A DNA stretch of 64,000 nt from Xiphydria camelus (GCA_963678675.1 OY783192.1:9767953-9831952), one strand, 5' to 3'. Counted from the stretch's first letter, positions 1-10,493 are shown. Program-made: numbers and translations. Notes: generated by a model not told the origin, from the sequence alone.

Positions 1-121
1 ATTGTATCCCTTATTTTTCTGCCACGACTTTGATTGTTGATAGTGGATGGATCAGCCAATAAATTTGATTTTTATTCACTATCAACTATCAAAGTCGTGA
101 CAGAAAAATAAGGGATTCAAT
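1..121. mobile_element. Hairpin MITE (terminal palindrome)
   Basis: Bases 1-45 and 77-121 are inverted copies with only a few mismatches, separated by about 31 bp, so the whole segment folds into one hairpin. The arms share TCCCTTATTTTTCTG near the tip and CACGACTTTGAT inside. It starts at the window edge, so the outer end and target duplication cannot be judged. No coding capacity. Confidence 0.75.
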
Positions 122-660
122 GGAATTGGATTACAGTAATGTAGTAACTACTTTATTATTATTTTTTCTTTATCGATATAGTCCCTCTTCCGTATTATAC
201 TATCCCAAGTTCGAATTTGTATACCGACCTGTCAAACGTGAAGTGTACATGTACCTCACTTTTATCTCATTAAGTATTACTGCAGACTCTGACATGTCAT
301 CTCGTACAGGTGCAACCGAAGAGGACCTAGCTCGTGTCCTGTCCGTAAAAAGATGACTCGATGGACATCGGAGAATGTCAGACTTGTCACCGAGGGCCTA
401 TTATCCACGGTACATTTATTGCAATATGCGCTTTTCGTTTCAATTATTCCTGCTTTAAATAACTTGCCCTTCCTAGGTTACGCGCTCTGGCGGCTAAGAG
501 TGAAACTAGTGTAAGTAGGGTAACATGGCAGTGTTAACCTATTCAGGACGTTTGACGTACTGGTACTTCGGAAATATAAGCGCGAGCCGAGTCGATCTGT
601 CCTGAATGGGATAAATGTGGTTAAATACAGTTAAATGTTAAAAACAAACAAGTTAAAGTG
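122..660. other. No gene recognised
   Basis: A 78-residue open frame at 120-356 begins within the MITE end and has no recognisable motif; I regard it as chance. No repeats or RNA genes seen. Confidence 0.5.
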
Positions 661-666
661 TTGTCA

Positions 667-880
667 ATGATGGAAACAGAAAAAGTGAATTCTAAAAGTA
701 AAATTTATTGCTCAGTCTATGGTTGCACGAGTAGGTACGCCTCAACCTAATCCAAATGTTAGATTTTTTCAATTCCCACATGCAAATACTCAGAGTAATA
801 ATATTAAATAAATTCGGCGAAGAAGAGGAGATTGACAGATTAAATGCTTGGATGAGATTAATTAAATGCATATTCTGTAT
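667..880 (+). pseudogene. THAP-domain remnant
   Basis: The plus strand encodes the start of a THAP zinc finger: a Met-rich start, a C-x4-C pair (CSVYGC), then, after a 1-nt frameshift near base 750, the RFFQFP segment typical of THAP domains, and a Trp near 852. The frame then closes. THAP domains are DNA-binding modules of P-element-type transposases and of proteins derived from them. No catalytic domain follows, so this is a broken fragment. Two better THAP exons occur at 22.2-23.1 and 24.9-26.0 kb, suggesting a P-like transposon family in this genome. Confidence 0.6.
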
Positions 881-1294
881 GTTACCTATATCATTTGGCA
901 GTTTCATTTGGCAGTTCGATTGTTGAAGACGTTGTTCAGTCGTTGAACGTTCGCCCGTTCCGAGTGTCTCGTCGCGTACGTGCACTGAGTGTTTCTTTTT
1001 TTTTTCTCCGAATTCGTCCGCGTAGAACGCCTCTTTGGTTTATTCGATACGCGCGCTGCAACCGCGCGTCTATCGACTTACATTGTAAATAACGTACGGA
1101 AGTAACGGCAGATTGGCGCGCCCGTTCGCACGAGGTATAAGTCGTAATTGCGCTCAAATATCACTACACCGATTACGCCGTGCGATTCTTAGGCCCATTC
1201 GCGGAGATAATAGGACAACTGTTCGATGCTACTTTATGATACGCGGGAAATACTTACAAAGCTGCACCATCACAAGCGCAATCGTTTCTCTCCC

Positions 1295-1710
1295 CTATTG
1301 AAAAAGTGTCATAGATTCTCATAGAAAACTTGTAACATTCCCATAGAATTCTCATGAGAATTTGATACGTGCTTCAACACAGCAATTCCAGATACCCTCT
1401 CATCAAAATCTGAGAGAGATGAATGGGAATATATTGGATTCCACGTGTATCTGTAGAAACAAATAAAATCTTGTAAGATTCTAGTAATTACGAAAAATAG
1501 AACGGCGCATACAAGTCTTTATTATCTTTATGGGATTTTATTTGTTTCTACGGATGCTTATAAACAATTCGGTAAATCTCTATTCATTATCTCAGATACA
1601 CATAGAATCCAATGCATTCCTGTTCGTCTATATCTGGAATTGCTCTGTCAAAAGCACATTAGATTCCCATAGAAATTGTTTATGGGAATCTACGAGATCT
1701 TTTCAATAAG
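1295..1710. mobile_element. 415-bp foldback MITE
   Basis: Left and right halves are inverted copies over about 200 bp each. Both ends read TATTGAAAA followed by tracts of TAGATTCYCATA, and both arms contain CAGCAATTCCAGATA or its variant and GTAGAAACAAATAAAATC. Non-coding. The arms differ by indels, so it is not very young. Confidence 0.75.
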
Positions 1711-1739
1711 GTCTCTCTCTCTCTCTCTCTCTCTCTCCT
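1711..1739. repeat. (TC)n microsatellite
   Basis: Uninterrupted TC dinucleotide run directly abutting the right end of the preceding foldback. Confidence 0.9.
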
Positions 1740-2252
1740 TCGCGCGCTTTCTCTCCTAAAACTTTCCCTGCGCATCTCTATCTTATTTGGTACCTATTAT
1801 TTTGTTCGCATATAATATGTACTTGGGGCTACTTCGTTTCGGGTTCGCGAGGTCTGCGTGAATAATAATAATAACAGGTAAATACAGGGATTCGGACGCG
1901 ATCAACTCAGAAAATGCTTCGCTCAGAAAAATGTTTCGCCGTTCGTATTGCGTCCGAACGTTATCACATTTGAACGCAAACGATCGATCGGCTTGTCAGT
2001 CTTGGGGAATCGAAATTTCGCGCGATTGAAGGTAAACTGATGAGAGTGTCGGAATGAAGTGCGGAATACGTTCGTTCGTGTTTTTTGAGAGTTATTTATT
2101 TTGGCGTTTCGGACTACGAAAATGGGTTTATCAATCGTACGAATTCCAATTATGGGTTTCGAGCGAACTGTGCATTTTTCGGTTCAGCTAATCGTCAGCT
2201 TTCTTCTGCCTTCTCCAGATATTTTATCCGTATTATATAGGTAAGTATTATA

Positions 2253-2820
2253 CAGGGTGTTCGGAAAAAACACCGACACAGAAATAGGGGTGATAGGTTA
2301 CGTCATTACAAGTATTTTGATATAAGGGACCTATACCCGCAAGCGCCCCCTTTTGGAGATATCAACTTTTCAAGTTTATAACGACCGAGGTTGATCAAAG
2401 TAGAATAATATTGAGTTTTTTGTCTACCTGTACAATTGAAAAACAAATGAAAACTCCTTGTATCCGCATCATCTTCGAAAAGTACAAGGACTTGAGCCAA
2501 GCGGTTATCCTTTCCGCAAGCAGTTTGCGCAGTGGCACATCTATCCAGAATCGTTTCCGATGTTGCATGGACATGGGTGGCCGTCATTTTGAGCATTTGC
2601 TGTAGTACATTGTTTTTGTATCTCGTAAAATTAAATATTCGTTACCATCTTGATACGTTTCTTATTATTCTACTTTGATCAACCTCGGTCGTTATAAACT
2701 TGAAAAGTTGATATCTCCAGAAGGAGGCGCTTGCGGGTATAGGTCCCTTATATCAAAATACTTGTAATGACGTAACCTATCACCCCTATTTCTGTGTCGG
2801 TGTTTTTTCCGAACACCCTG
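2253..2820. mobile_element. Foldback element, CAGGGTGTTCGG ends
   Basis: About 155-bp near-perfect terminal inverted repeats (2253-2407 and about 2667-2820) flank a 260-bp middle. The ends are CAGGGTGTTCGGAAAA and its complement, bounded by TA on both sides (2251-2252, 2821-2822), the expected TA target duplication. Open frames on both strands are by-products of the palindrome. The CAGGGTG tip is shared with foldbacks at 26.2, 38.2-50.4 and 61.6 kb. Confidence 0.8.
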
Positions 2821-2822
2821 TA

Positions 2823-3916
2823 TATGGTTTATATATAGTACCTATGTATTATTTGAACTGTTTTAATTTTTATACAATTCATATGTAATGTAATCAGTAA
2901 TTCTTTAGTACAATTATTACCAAAGTCTATTGTAAATACATGCATTTCTTATCGAAGGCAGAGTAAATGACAGGATCTGTTATTTTTTTTATTATAAAAC
3001 GAACTTTAATTTTTCACTTCGTATATAAAAAAAGAAAAAACAAAATTGTGGACCAAGTCTGTATAGTTAATAGTAATTCACCGCTCTCTCTCAGGCAGAA
3101 CGATGATGAAGATTATTAATTTCAGAATATCCTTAGATATAATTCATTACTTTTAATACGTTTTGATTAGTTTTAATAACCTCTTTTAATTTCATGAAGC
3201 CTTAATTCTTTTAAAAATAGTAAAATAAATCATTAAACCCTCAAACAATTTTTTTTCATCTGTCGCGTTTTATGGGAAACTTTATGTGAGAAGGTTTCCG
3301 AAGACGGACACAGGAACGAGACGTTTGACGCAGAGGCGACGCCGAGGCGACGCCGAGGGGCATCCATATAAATACGGAGCTCTCGAGTGGCAGGCGCATC
3401 TCTGGCATTTTTCGGTGTCGATGCAGAGAGTTACGCATGCAAACCGAGAGGCTCCGTCAAGAGGGTTGGTTGATTTTAACCAAACCACCCCAGAAAGCGT
3501 GGGAATGGAAAGACAGGGACCGTGGGACGCTGGATGGAGCGTCCGGAGCGGGCAGTTTGTCCAGAACAGTCGTAGAAGCGTCCTCGCGATTGCCGATTCT
3601 TCCGGAGATTTGTTATTCTACGGGAATATAGTCGTTTTATAAGAACTAAAGTGGGTGTCTTTATTGAATTCCTACATTTACCGTAATTTTTCTGCTTGAT
3701 TAGTATTATAACTGAAATTAGTAAAAATTATCAAAAACTGAGGTTGAATTGCTATTTTCAACGATATACGAGATCGAGCAATAAGAGATTATCTCTCTCT
3801 GACGCATTAACTCACGTCACGTTATCCTTGTCGCACCTGCGAGAAACGCTAAACTCGAGCTTCTCGACTCCGAAACGAACCAATCCTCATTTATTTTAAC
3901 ATTGGAAATGTTTAAG
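2823..3916. other. Intergenic, no gene recognised
   Basis: AT-rich except for a CpG-rich block at about 3260-3640 with overlapping open frames on both strands (up to 118 codons). None shows a domain, an ATG-led start or splice logic that I can defend. The last bases, 3900-3916, belong to dispersed repeat copy A, into which the Ty3/gypsy element inserted. Confidence 0.5.
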
Positions 3917-4236
3917 TGTGAGCGTGACTTAGCTCAAAGACTATTTTATTTAATTAGTACAGCGAGACTATAAGGAAGATGCTCTCTTTATAACTGCTAA
4001 AGCCAGAATGAATCCTCGCACAGCGTCATCCAGGGCCCGGAGGGCCTGGTCTCGCTATCGCCATCATATAAACATCCTTCGAGGGAGGGGTGTCAGGAAT
4101 ACGTCGATGGTATTCCCATCGACTCGTACCCGTGCATCCCAGCTCCTCGAGATTCGTCTAAACATCCTTCAAGCGAGGGGTGTCCGGAATACGTCGACGG
4201 CATTTCCATCGACTCTTTCAAGAAATATTCCTCACA
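3917..4236 (-). repeat. 3' LTR of the Ty3/gypsy element
   Basis: Identical base for base to 9403-9722. It contains an internal diverged duplication of about 57 bp (around 4070-4126 and 4157-4213). In the element's own sense it carries a TATAAAG box and an AATAAA polyadenylation signal near its end. Confidence 0.93.
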
Positions 4237-4643
4237 CTCGGCCAGACTGACGACCACGTCGTCCTCGACGTTCCTTTAAACCTTTATTTTCTGTAACAGG
4301 GATCCAAAAATTGATCCGTTAATGGTGTACGACCTTTATGATTCAAGTGGTATCTCATTGACCCAAGGCATAATTGTCGGTACAGAGTGATCAGTTCCGT
4401 CCGCAATCATACTCAGCTCAATGCTAATACCGGAGAGGGTACGTATTTAGGATAAGAGAAGGAATCTTTTAGGATTTTAATACGGTCGCTAGCCTTGCCA
4501 GGGGCCCCCTACCGGAGTGGGCAACCCGCCACTTCGATCCAGAGCTTGTCCTGACTCCGACTACTTGTCCTGGCCTCCGCTCAGAGCCCTATCTCGCATG
4601 GAGTTGAACAGTCCCCACGCGTAGCAACTCTGAACTCGGCCTA
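4237..4643 (-). other. 3' untranslated part of the Ty3/gypsy element
   Basis: Lies between the 3' LTR and the tandem repeats. No envelope-like frame, no obvious polypurine tract and no motif seen. Confidence 0.5.
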
Positions 4644-4980
4644 GTCCAGCCTCTCCAGTAACTCGTCCTAGTTCGCAATCCTGACCAGAGATTGTGACTC
4701 AGAGTTCACTAACTGCGGCCACTATCTTACCCGCGGGTAAGCATAGTCATTACAAGTCCAGCCTCGCCAGTAACTCGTCCTAGTTCACAATCCTGACCAG
4801 AGATTGTAACTCGGAGTTCCCTGACTGCGGCCACTATCTTATCACAAGGATAAGCATAGTCATTACAAGTCCAGCCTCGCCAGTAACTCGTTCTAGTTCA
4901 CAATCCTGACCAGAGATTGTAACTCGGATTTCCCTGACTGCGGCCACTATCTTATCACAAGGATAAGCATAGTCATTACT
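4644..4980. repeat. Three tandem 112-113 bp repeats inside the Ty3/gypsy element
   Basis: Units begin at 4644, 4756 and 4869 with GTCCAGCCTC and end CATAGTCATTAC. Units two and three are nearly identical; unit one is more diverged. They lie between the end of pol and the 3' LTR, in the untranslated region. Such minisatellites occur in the 3' regions of some insect gypsy elements; their function is unknown. Confidence 0.9.
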
Positions 4981-4987
4981 CACTCAG

Positions 4988-5251
4988 CTACTGCGTGGCA
5001 TCGAATGTGACCCATCTCTTCATGCTGTCCACCGCAACGACGCTACGTTTGTTTGGCGACTTTTTCAAATCCCGAAGATCCTGCACCTCGTATCTGTCGT
5101 TCGGTAGTATCGCCGTCACCTTGAAGGGTCCTTTTGCCTTGGCTGCCAGTTTTCTGCTCTGCCCGGTTGCTACTGGATTGGCAGCGACCATGACTACGTC
5201 TCCGACCACGTATCGAGGAGGTTTGAACCTCCGTGCGTCGAATCTTCGTTT
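4988..5251 (-). pseudogene. Integrase C-terminal segment cut off by an in-frame stop
   Basis: This stretch is in the same frame as pol and directly follows the TAG at 5252-5254. It encodes a basic linker and a small beta-rich GPY/F-type module (KGPFKVTAILPNDRYEV), which normally ends Ty3/gypsy integrases and helps DNA binding and targeting. It ends with its own stop near 4988, just before the tandem repeats. Only a single nonsense codon separates it from the integrase core. Confidence 0.8.
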
Positions 5252-8113
5252 CTACTCCTTTTGTTCTGCATCTATAGCTGCCTTTGCCGTTTCTCTCGTG
5301 ACCTGCAAGTCTACCTGATCGAGCATATTTTGGATGCCTGACAGTAATTTCGCGTCAGCCATACTACGTGGCTTATACCCAAAAAGAAGTTCGGATGGTG
5401 CTTTCCGGGTTGTTCTGTTTGCCGACGAGTTTATTGCACTTTGAACCTTCTTCACGTTTTCGTCCCAATCCTCTTCGTTCTGCCCGCCGCAGGTAGCTGC
5501 CAGTGAACTTAGAACGGTACGGTTGAGACGCTCACACTGCCCATTGGCACGTGGTGTGGCTACTGCATTGAGTATGTGTTTGATTCCATACTCCTCGCAG
5601 AATGTTTTGAATGAGTGTGAAGTAAACGCGGGCCCTCTGTCGGTTATTATGCGTTCGGGTGCTCCGAATATTGCGATTACTTGACAAAGTGCTTTTAATA
5701 CTCCCCTCACGGATGTGTTTTTAACCGGTTCAAGAATACAAAACTTGGTAAATCCATCAACAATGGTTAGTATTTCTGTATTTTTATTTTTGCTACGAAT
5801 AAATGGCCCAACGTGGTCAAGATGAATGGTGTGGAATGGACTTGCAACCTTTTCTATGGGATATAACACTCCGGGTTTTTTCCCAGCCTTTTGTTTGTAA
5901 TACAAACAATTTAAACAAGCATTAATGTATTTTGAAACGAATTGTCTCATTTTCTTAAACCAGTAATTCTCTTGTATTTTCTCTAGCGTTTTCTCTAAAG
6001 CAAAATGACCTTGCTCGTCATGACACAGTTTCACCACATTGAATCTCGACATTTGTGGTACGACCCATTTCTCACCCGCTTCGGTTTTCCGAAATATAAC
6101 CCCTCCTTTTAGAGCGTATTTGTCGAAATATTGTTTCGTTCTTGCGTTCCTCTCTCCTGCCTCTAAAATTTTCCGAATTACTTCTAGCTTGGGGTCTTGC
6201 AATTGAGCTACTTTGATCCATTCTTTTTCGGTTATGTTGACCGCGCAACACTCCACAGGGTTCCTACTTAGGTAGTCTACGTGATTCATTTTGCTCCCCG
6301 GCCGGTAAATTACATCGAACTTAAAATTCTGCATGTATACCCACCAACGAGCTACTCGAGAAAGAATATCTTTTTTTGCTACTGTGGCTCTAACTGCATT
6401 GCAATCTGTTACTACAGTGAATTGAATTCCCAATAAATAAGTTCTGAATGCCTTAAACGCTGTAAATATCGCTAAAGTTTCCAGATCATAGGAGTGATAT
6501 TTCTGCTCCTCAGGGGTTGTTTTGCGACTGTAATAAGCAACTACCCGATTCTGTTTATCGTATTTTTGAATTAAAATTGCACCTAAGCCAATTGCACTGG
6601 CTTCCGTGTGTAGCTCTGTTTCTAATTCTGGATCGTAGATTGCCAAGATTGGACGATTGACTAATATTGTTTTAATATCTCTTACGGCTTCCGATTCTTT
6701 TGAACCCCAAACCCACAGGGTATCTTTTCGTAAGAGGTTCGTTAGGGGGGCGGTTTTGCGCGCGAAATCTTGAATGTACCTTCGGAAGTAACCTGCCAAC
6801 CCTAAGAACTGTCTGACTTGCTTAACGTTCCGCGGTTCCGGTGCTTTTAATACCGCTTCTATTTTGTGAGAACCCGGCTTTACGCCTTTGGCCGATACTT
6901 CGCGACCTAAATAGTCAATGCTGCTTTGGAAAAATTTACATTTAGCTAAATTTAGAGTTAATCCTTCCGTTATGAGAATTTCTAAGACTCTCTCTAATAG
7001 CACAAATCCTTCTTCTTTGTTCTCGGTTGGAAGTAAGGTATCATCAAGGTATACCTGTGCACAACCCTTTAAAACCTTACTCATTGTCTTTTGAAATATT
7101 GCCGGGGCGTTTACTAAACCAAACGGCATCCGTAAGAATTCCCAGTGACCATCTGGCGTGCTAAAGGCTGTTTTCTCTATTGAATCAGGATGCATCGGAA
7201 TTTGGTAAAACCCGGACTTCAAATCTAGTGCCGTAAAGACGCGTTTTCCGCAAAGTTGATCTATTAAGTCATCAATGATCGGTAGAGGGTATTGTATGCG
7301 CTTGGTAATTCTATTAAGATCGCGATAATCTATGGCCATACGTAGTTCACCGTTTTTCTTACGTACAAGCACAATTGGGCTACTGTATGGTGATGTGCTC
7401 TCTCGAATAATACCATTTTCCTCTAAATCGGTTACTATTTTTGCGACTTCTCCTCGATCTTTAAGAGATAAGCGACGAGGTGGTTGAAATACTGGTGTAT
7501 CGGATTCTACTTCGATTCTCATTTCTGCCGAGCTTACTCGGCCTAACTCTCTAGTATTGAATGACGTAGCTTTGCGATACCGATTTAGTAATTTTAACAG
7601 TCGTTCCGTATCTTCAGGGTTAAGTCCTTCGCAATAAATATCTCCCCTTTCGATAGGTTTTACCGGACCTGCATCTATCACGTTAACATCAAGACTATCT
7701 GTTAATTTTGTTGGTTCGTTGTAAGTAAATGTTACCCCATAAGCATTTGATATTGCTCGAGTGCCTGCTTTACGTAACACATTACGACCAATTAATATTT
7801 CTTTAGATAACTGATCATCCGGCACGATAAAAACTTTAATTTTGAACGGAATTTCATCGATACGAATTTTAATCTTTGAATATGCAAGTGGAACGACCAT
7901 AGAATGATTGAATCCCGACAAGGTTTTGTTTGTTTCTTTAAACTGTAATTTGAGGTGACGTGCAATGGTCTCTCTTATAATGGAGCAGTCACTCCCTAAA
8001 TCAATGGTGCACATCCTTTCTTCTGTGTCTAATTCGCATTTCTTAAGTGGTTTATTTACTAACTTTGATGCAATTTCTAACACTTGAGGGGAGGTTGCTA
8101 CGCCATCGGTTAG
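5252..8113 (-). CDS. pol: Ty3/gypsy pol: protease, reverse transcriptase, RNase H, integrase
   Basis: The frame opens right after a UGA at 8114-8116 and runs about 950 codons. In order it has a retropepsin (DLGS in place of the usual DTGS or DSGA, then ILIGRNVL), RT with LDLKSGFYQI and FGLVNAPAIFQ and the YLDD active site, an RNase H with HTEAS where TDAS is usual, and integrase with an HHCC finger (HDEQGH ... CLNC) and a D,D-35-E core (HLDHVGP, ITDRGPAF, GQCERLN). These copy RNA to DNA and insert it. The unusual protease Leu and RNase H Glu may weaken the enzyme. A UAG at 5252-5254 removes the GPY/F tail. No ATG is near the frame start, so pol would be made as a Gag-Pol readthrough product. 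A listed start at 8083 is a GTG and is not needed. Confidence 0.92.
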   Translation of the reverse strand, partial: LTDGVATSPQVLEIASKLVNKPLKKCELDTEERMCTIDLGSDCSIIRETIARHLKLQFKETNKTLSGFNHSMVVPLAYSKIKIRIDEIPFKIKVFIVPDDQLSKEILIGRNVLRKAGTRAISNAYGVTFTYNEPTKLTDSLDVNVIDAGPVKPIERGDIYCEGLNPEDTERLLKLLNRYRKATSFNTRELGRVSSAEMRIEVESDTPVFQPPRRLSLKDRGEVAKIVTDLEENGIIRESTSPYSSPIVLVRKKNGELRMAIDYRDLNRITKRIQYPLPIIDDLIDQLCGKRVFTALDLKSGFYQIPMHPDSIEKTAFSTPDGHWEFLRMPFGLVNAPAIFQKTMSKVLKGCAQVYLDDTLLPTENKEEGFVLLERVLEILITEGLTLNLAKCKFFQSSIDYLGREVSAKGVKPGSHKIEAVLKAPEPRNVKQVRQFLGLAGYFRRYIQDFARKTAPLTNLLRKDTLWVWGSKESEAVRDIKTILVNRPILAIYDPELETELHTEASAIGLGAILIQKYDKQNRVVAYYSRKTTPEEQKYHSYDLETLAIFTAFKAFRTYLLGIQFTVVTDCNAVRATVAKKDILSRVARWWVYMQNFKFDVIYRPGSKMNHVDYLSRNPVECCAVNITEKEWIKVAQLQDPKLEVIRKILEAGERNARTKQYFDKYALKGGVIFRKTEAGEKWVVPQMSRFNVVKLCHDEQGHFALEKTLEKIQENYWFKKMRQFVSKYINACLNCLYYKQKAGKKPGVLYPIEKVASPFHTIHLDHVGPFIRSKNKNTEILTIVDGFTKFCILEPVKNTSVRGVLKALCQVIAIFGAPERIITDRGPAFTSHSFKTFCEEYGIKHILNAVATPRANGQCERLNRTVLSSLAATCGGQNEEDWDENVKKVQSAINSSANRTTRKAPSELLFGYKPRSMADAKLLSGIQNMLDQVDLQVTRETAKAAIDAEQKE

Positions 8114-8116
8114 TCA
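8114..8116 (-). promoter_or_regulatory. UGA-CUA stop between gag and pol, candidate readthrough site
   Basis: Gag and pol share one frame and are separated here by UGA followed by CUA. UGA CUA is a well-known leaky context, used for readthrough in alphaviruses and found in some cellular readthrough genes. Its position at the nucleocapsid/protease border is where gag-pol recoding is expected. Functional use is inferred. Confidence 0.55.
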
Positions 8117-8518
8117 TGCGACCCTTTCAGTCCTCTCTGTATTCTCCTTATTCTTTCTTTTGTAACAGTCCTTTTCGAGATGACCCGGGAATTTACAGTG
8201 TGAACATTTAAGTTTACTTTTCTCGCCTTTGTCTGCTACCGCTTTCTCTTTCCCCCAAGAACCACCCACCTGAAACTCTTGCCTGTTTTCCTTAATCCAT
8301 TTACTTTCTAAATCCGGACATTTGGCTCTAATATGACCCCTCTTCCCACAGTTATAGCAAGCATCAGGATCTGAGAAATTTTTTGGTCTGATTTTAGACC
8401 TATCGGGGCCCGTAAAGCGTTTCCTATCATTCCCGTCTTTCGCGTTTTTTGTTTCTTTACTTTTCTCTACTGTAAGCGACTCTAAACAGATGTTTAACTC
8501 CGCGAGAGTTCTTTTTTT
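8117..8518 (-). CDS. gag: Gag nucleocapsid part with two CCHC zinc knuckles
   Basis: In frame with both gag and pol, this segment encodes two C-x2-C-x4-H-x4-C knuckles (CYNCGKRGHIRAKC at 8318-8359 and CSHCKFPGHLEKDC at 8164-8206), separated by a basic linker. Such knuckles bind the element's RNA during particle assembly. The segment lies downstream of a UAA at 8519-8521 and upstream of the UGA at 8114-8116, so it has no start of its own and depends on reading through the first stop. Confidence 0.85.
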
Positions 8519-9322
8519 TTATGTCGTTAAGTTCATCCGTATCTGATCATCGTGGATTCCAAAAACTACGAAATCGATAATTTTTTCTTCCGGAATGTCC
8601 AAATTTAGTCGATTGATTCTTTTAATTTTTTCAAAGCAATATGCTTGTAGATTTTGGCCCGGTATACTTTTATACGATCCCGCGTCCTCGTAGATTTTCC
8701 CGAAATTCTCTTCCGCCGCGAATTGTCTGGTAACAGCTACGACAAACGCCTCCCACGTTAAAGGGGAATCTCTGAGACCGTCGTACCATTTTTTCGCGAT
8801 TCCTTGTAGTTTAAGCGTTGACAAATATAATTTGTAAATGTCGTCCCACCCGTACAACACCCCCAATCTATTTATCTTTTCAGTCCATTCCACAGCCAAT
8901 AAATCTTTCTTTCCGGGGTCGAATTCCGGTAAAATTTTTTCATTTATAAATCGATTTGATCTATGTGAGTTTTTCTGCACGATCTGTGACAGCACCTCTG
9001 TCAATCTCGCAAAATCGGACTCACCCCTCAATGTAGAACTGTTTTCTACGCTTTTGCCTCGTCTCTCTGATGTATCACGTCGGTCCCTGCTGGAGTGACG
9101 ATGTCCACACGAAGGAGACCGCGATCGGTGGTGTCTTCTGCGTTCTCGAGGCGAATCATCGTCTCTAGAACGACGTGTATACTTCTGCTGCTTGCCACCT
9201 CGAGCCTCCTTGGATCGACTGCGGTGACCACTGTAGGACCTCTTGGTCCGCTTGTATCGATCGCGTCTGCCTCCATCTCTTGACATTCCGTCGATCGATG
9301 ATCGCTGCCTCGGGGACGACAT
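8519..9322 (-). CDS. gag: Ty3/gypsy Gag, capsid part
   Basis: About 268 residues from the ATG at 9320-9322 (an upstream in-frame GTG at 9334 is not a likely start). The first 100 residues are Arg/Ser/His-rich and disordered. The rest looks like a retrotransposon gag capsid fold, with WTEKINRLGVLYGWDD, a conserved WYDGL near the middle and a final helix-rich part. It forms the particle shell. The frame ends at a UAA next to nine A residues, but continues in the same frame into the zinc knuckles. The leader between LTR and ATG is only about 80 nt. Confidence 0.82.
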   Translation of the reverse strand: MSSPRQRSSIDGMSRDGGRRDRYKRTKRSYSGHRSRSKEARGGKQQKYTRRSRDDDSPRERRRHHRSRSPSCGHRHSSRDRRDTSERRGKSVENSSTLRGESDFARLTEVLSQIVQKNSHRSNRFINEKILPEFDPGKKDLLAVEWTEKINRLGVLYGWDDIYKLYLSTLKLQGIAKKWYDGLRDSPLTWEAFVVAVTRQFAAEENFGKIYEDAGSYKSIPGQNLQAYCFEKIKRINRLNLDIPEEKIIDFVVFGIHDDQIRMNLTT

Positions 9323-9402
9323 ACCGTCCTGCACTACTCTTATGGTTTTTAAACAATTAGTTCGGATCTACACTTGGCACGTGATATCCCACTTCTGAAT
9401 TC

Positions 9403-9722
9403 TGTGAGCGTGACTTAGCTCAAAGACTATTTTATTTAATTAGTACAGCGAGACTATAAGGAAGATGCTCTCTTTATAACTGCTAAAGCCAGAATGAATC
9501 CTCGCACAGCGTCATCCAGGGCCCGGAGGGCCTGGTCTCGCTATCGCCATCATATAAACATCCTTCGAGGGAGGGGTGTCAGGAATACGTCGATGGTATT
9601 CCCATCGACTCGTACCCGTGCATCCCAGCTCCTCGAGATTCGTCTAAACATCCTTCAAGCGAGGGGTGTCCGGAATACGTCGACGGCATTTCCATCGACT
9701 CTTTCAAGAAATATTCCTCACA
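9403..9722 (-). repeat. 5' LTR of the Ty3/gypsy element
   Basis: Identical to 3917-4236. In the sense of the element it supplies the promoter: TATAAAG near 9470 and AATAAA near 9431. It is followed by the 4-bp direct repeat TAAG at 9723-9726. Confidence 0.93.
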
Positions 9723-9726
9723 TAAG

Positions 9727-10493
9727 GAATCAGTGTTCTGAGGTAGGAGTGCACGAAACTTTAAAATGTAACAAATGTTCGGTCGCGACCCCTGGGCGTT
9801 TGAGAGGGCGTGGGGAGCTGATCTTGGTGTCAATTTGTAGATTGCAATTTTCTCTGTTTAATAAAGGTAATTTCAAGATTCTAATTAGAAGGGTATGGAC
9901 ACGGCGAGGAAAATAGAAGCCCGCGGGTTGTTTGACTCGTCCACAAGGGCGGCACGGCTCCCGTGTTTATATAAATTCGATATGTTTATTTCCGACGCCC
10001 GATAAGATTTCTCGCTCGGGCGGTATGACGCGTCCACTCGAAGTGTACCCATACCTATACTACGAGGCTCGGCCTGCATTCTTATTCAGCGTAGTTAGTC
10101 TCAGCTTAGCATTCGCTTGGAATAGGTTCGTCCGCGCGAAAACGCTTTCCTAATATCGGTAAAATCGTCTCGAGTTGCTGGTTCGCGCGCGTAAAATGTC
10201 CTCGAGTGCAAAGGGAATCAAATCTGTAGTAAATATAACTGTTTTAATCGTATATATGTAGTAATTTTAGTGGATAAATTTGTATGATGAAAACTTAGTA
10301 ACACAAAGTTTACTATACAATCTTTTCACAGTGTACATTAGATGTTTGCGATATTCGCGAAATCATCTGGAGTTGCTGACTCGCACTTCCAAAAAGGCTT
10401 CGAGGGCAAAGGGTTAACTCCAAAATTTTGAGAACGACCATTCAAGCTTTATGTGCAAAAATATTGATTTTTTGACATCTTCAACACCCTATA
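9727..10493. repeat. Dispersed repeat, copy A
   Basis: Together with 3900-3916 this is a roughly 0.8-kb repeat whose inverted, diverged sister is at about 27,665-27,899 plus 30,308-30,865. It contains a TATA-like tract (TTTATATAAA near 9966) and ends with CAACACCCTATATTT. Family unknown; it could be an LTR or the end of a larger transposon. The Ty3/gypsy element split this copy at TAAG, whereas copy B carries a piggyBac. Confidence 0.75.

Larger units (their letters stand above)
3917..9722 (-). mobile_element. Ty3/gypsy LTR retrotransposon, complete
   Basis: The element is 5.8 kb and lies on the minus strand. It has two identical 320-bp LTRs (3917-4236 and 9403-9722) starting TGTGAG and ending CTCACA, and a 4-bp target duplication TAAG (3913-3916 and 9723-9726). 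Gag, CCHC knuckles, protease, RT, RNase H and integrase follow in that order, the Ty3/gypsy arrangement. An empty version of the same target exists at 30,841-30,844 in the inverted sister repeat, which confirms the boundaries. LTR identity means a very recent insertion, yet the coding frame contains three stops. No primer binding site could be assigned, and no clear polypurine tract is visible. Confidence 0.93.

Noticed and set aside
2306..2605. Frames on both strands in the foldback
   Set aside because: Created by the palindrome; no motif.
3286..3642. 118-codon frame
   Set aside because: Starts at GTG, shows no motif and overlaps frames on the other strand.
4008..4250. Open frame repeated at 9494-9916
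   Set aside because: It lies antisense within the LTRs and is the same because the LTRs are identical; not a gene.
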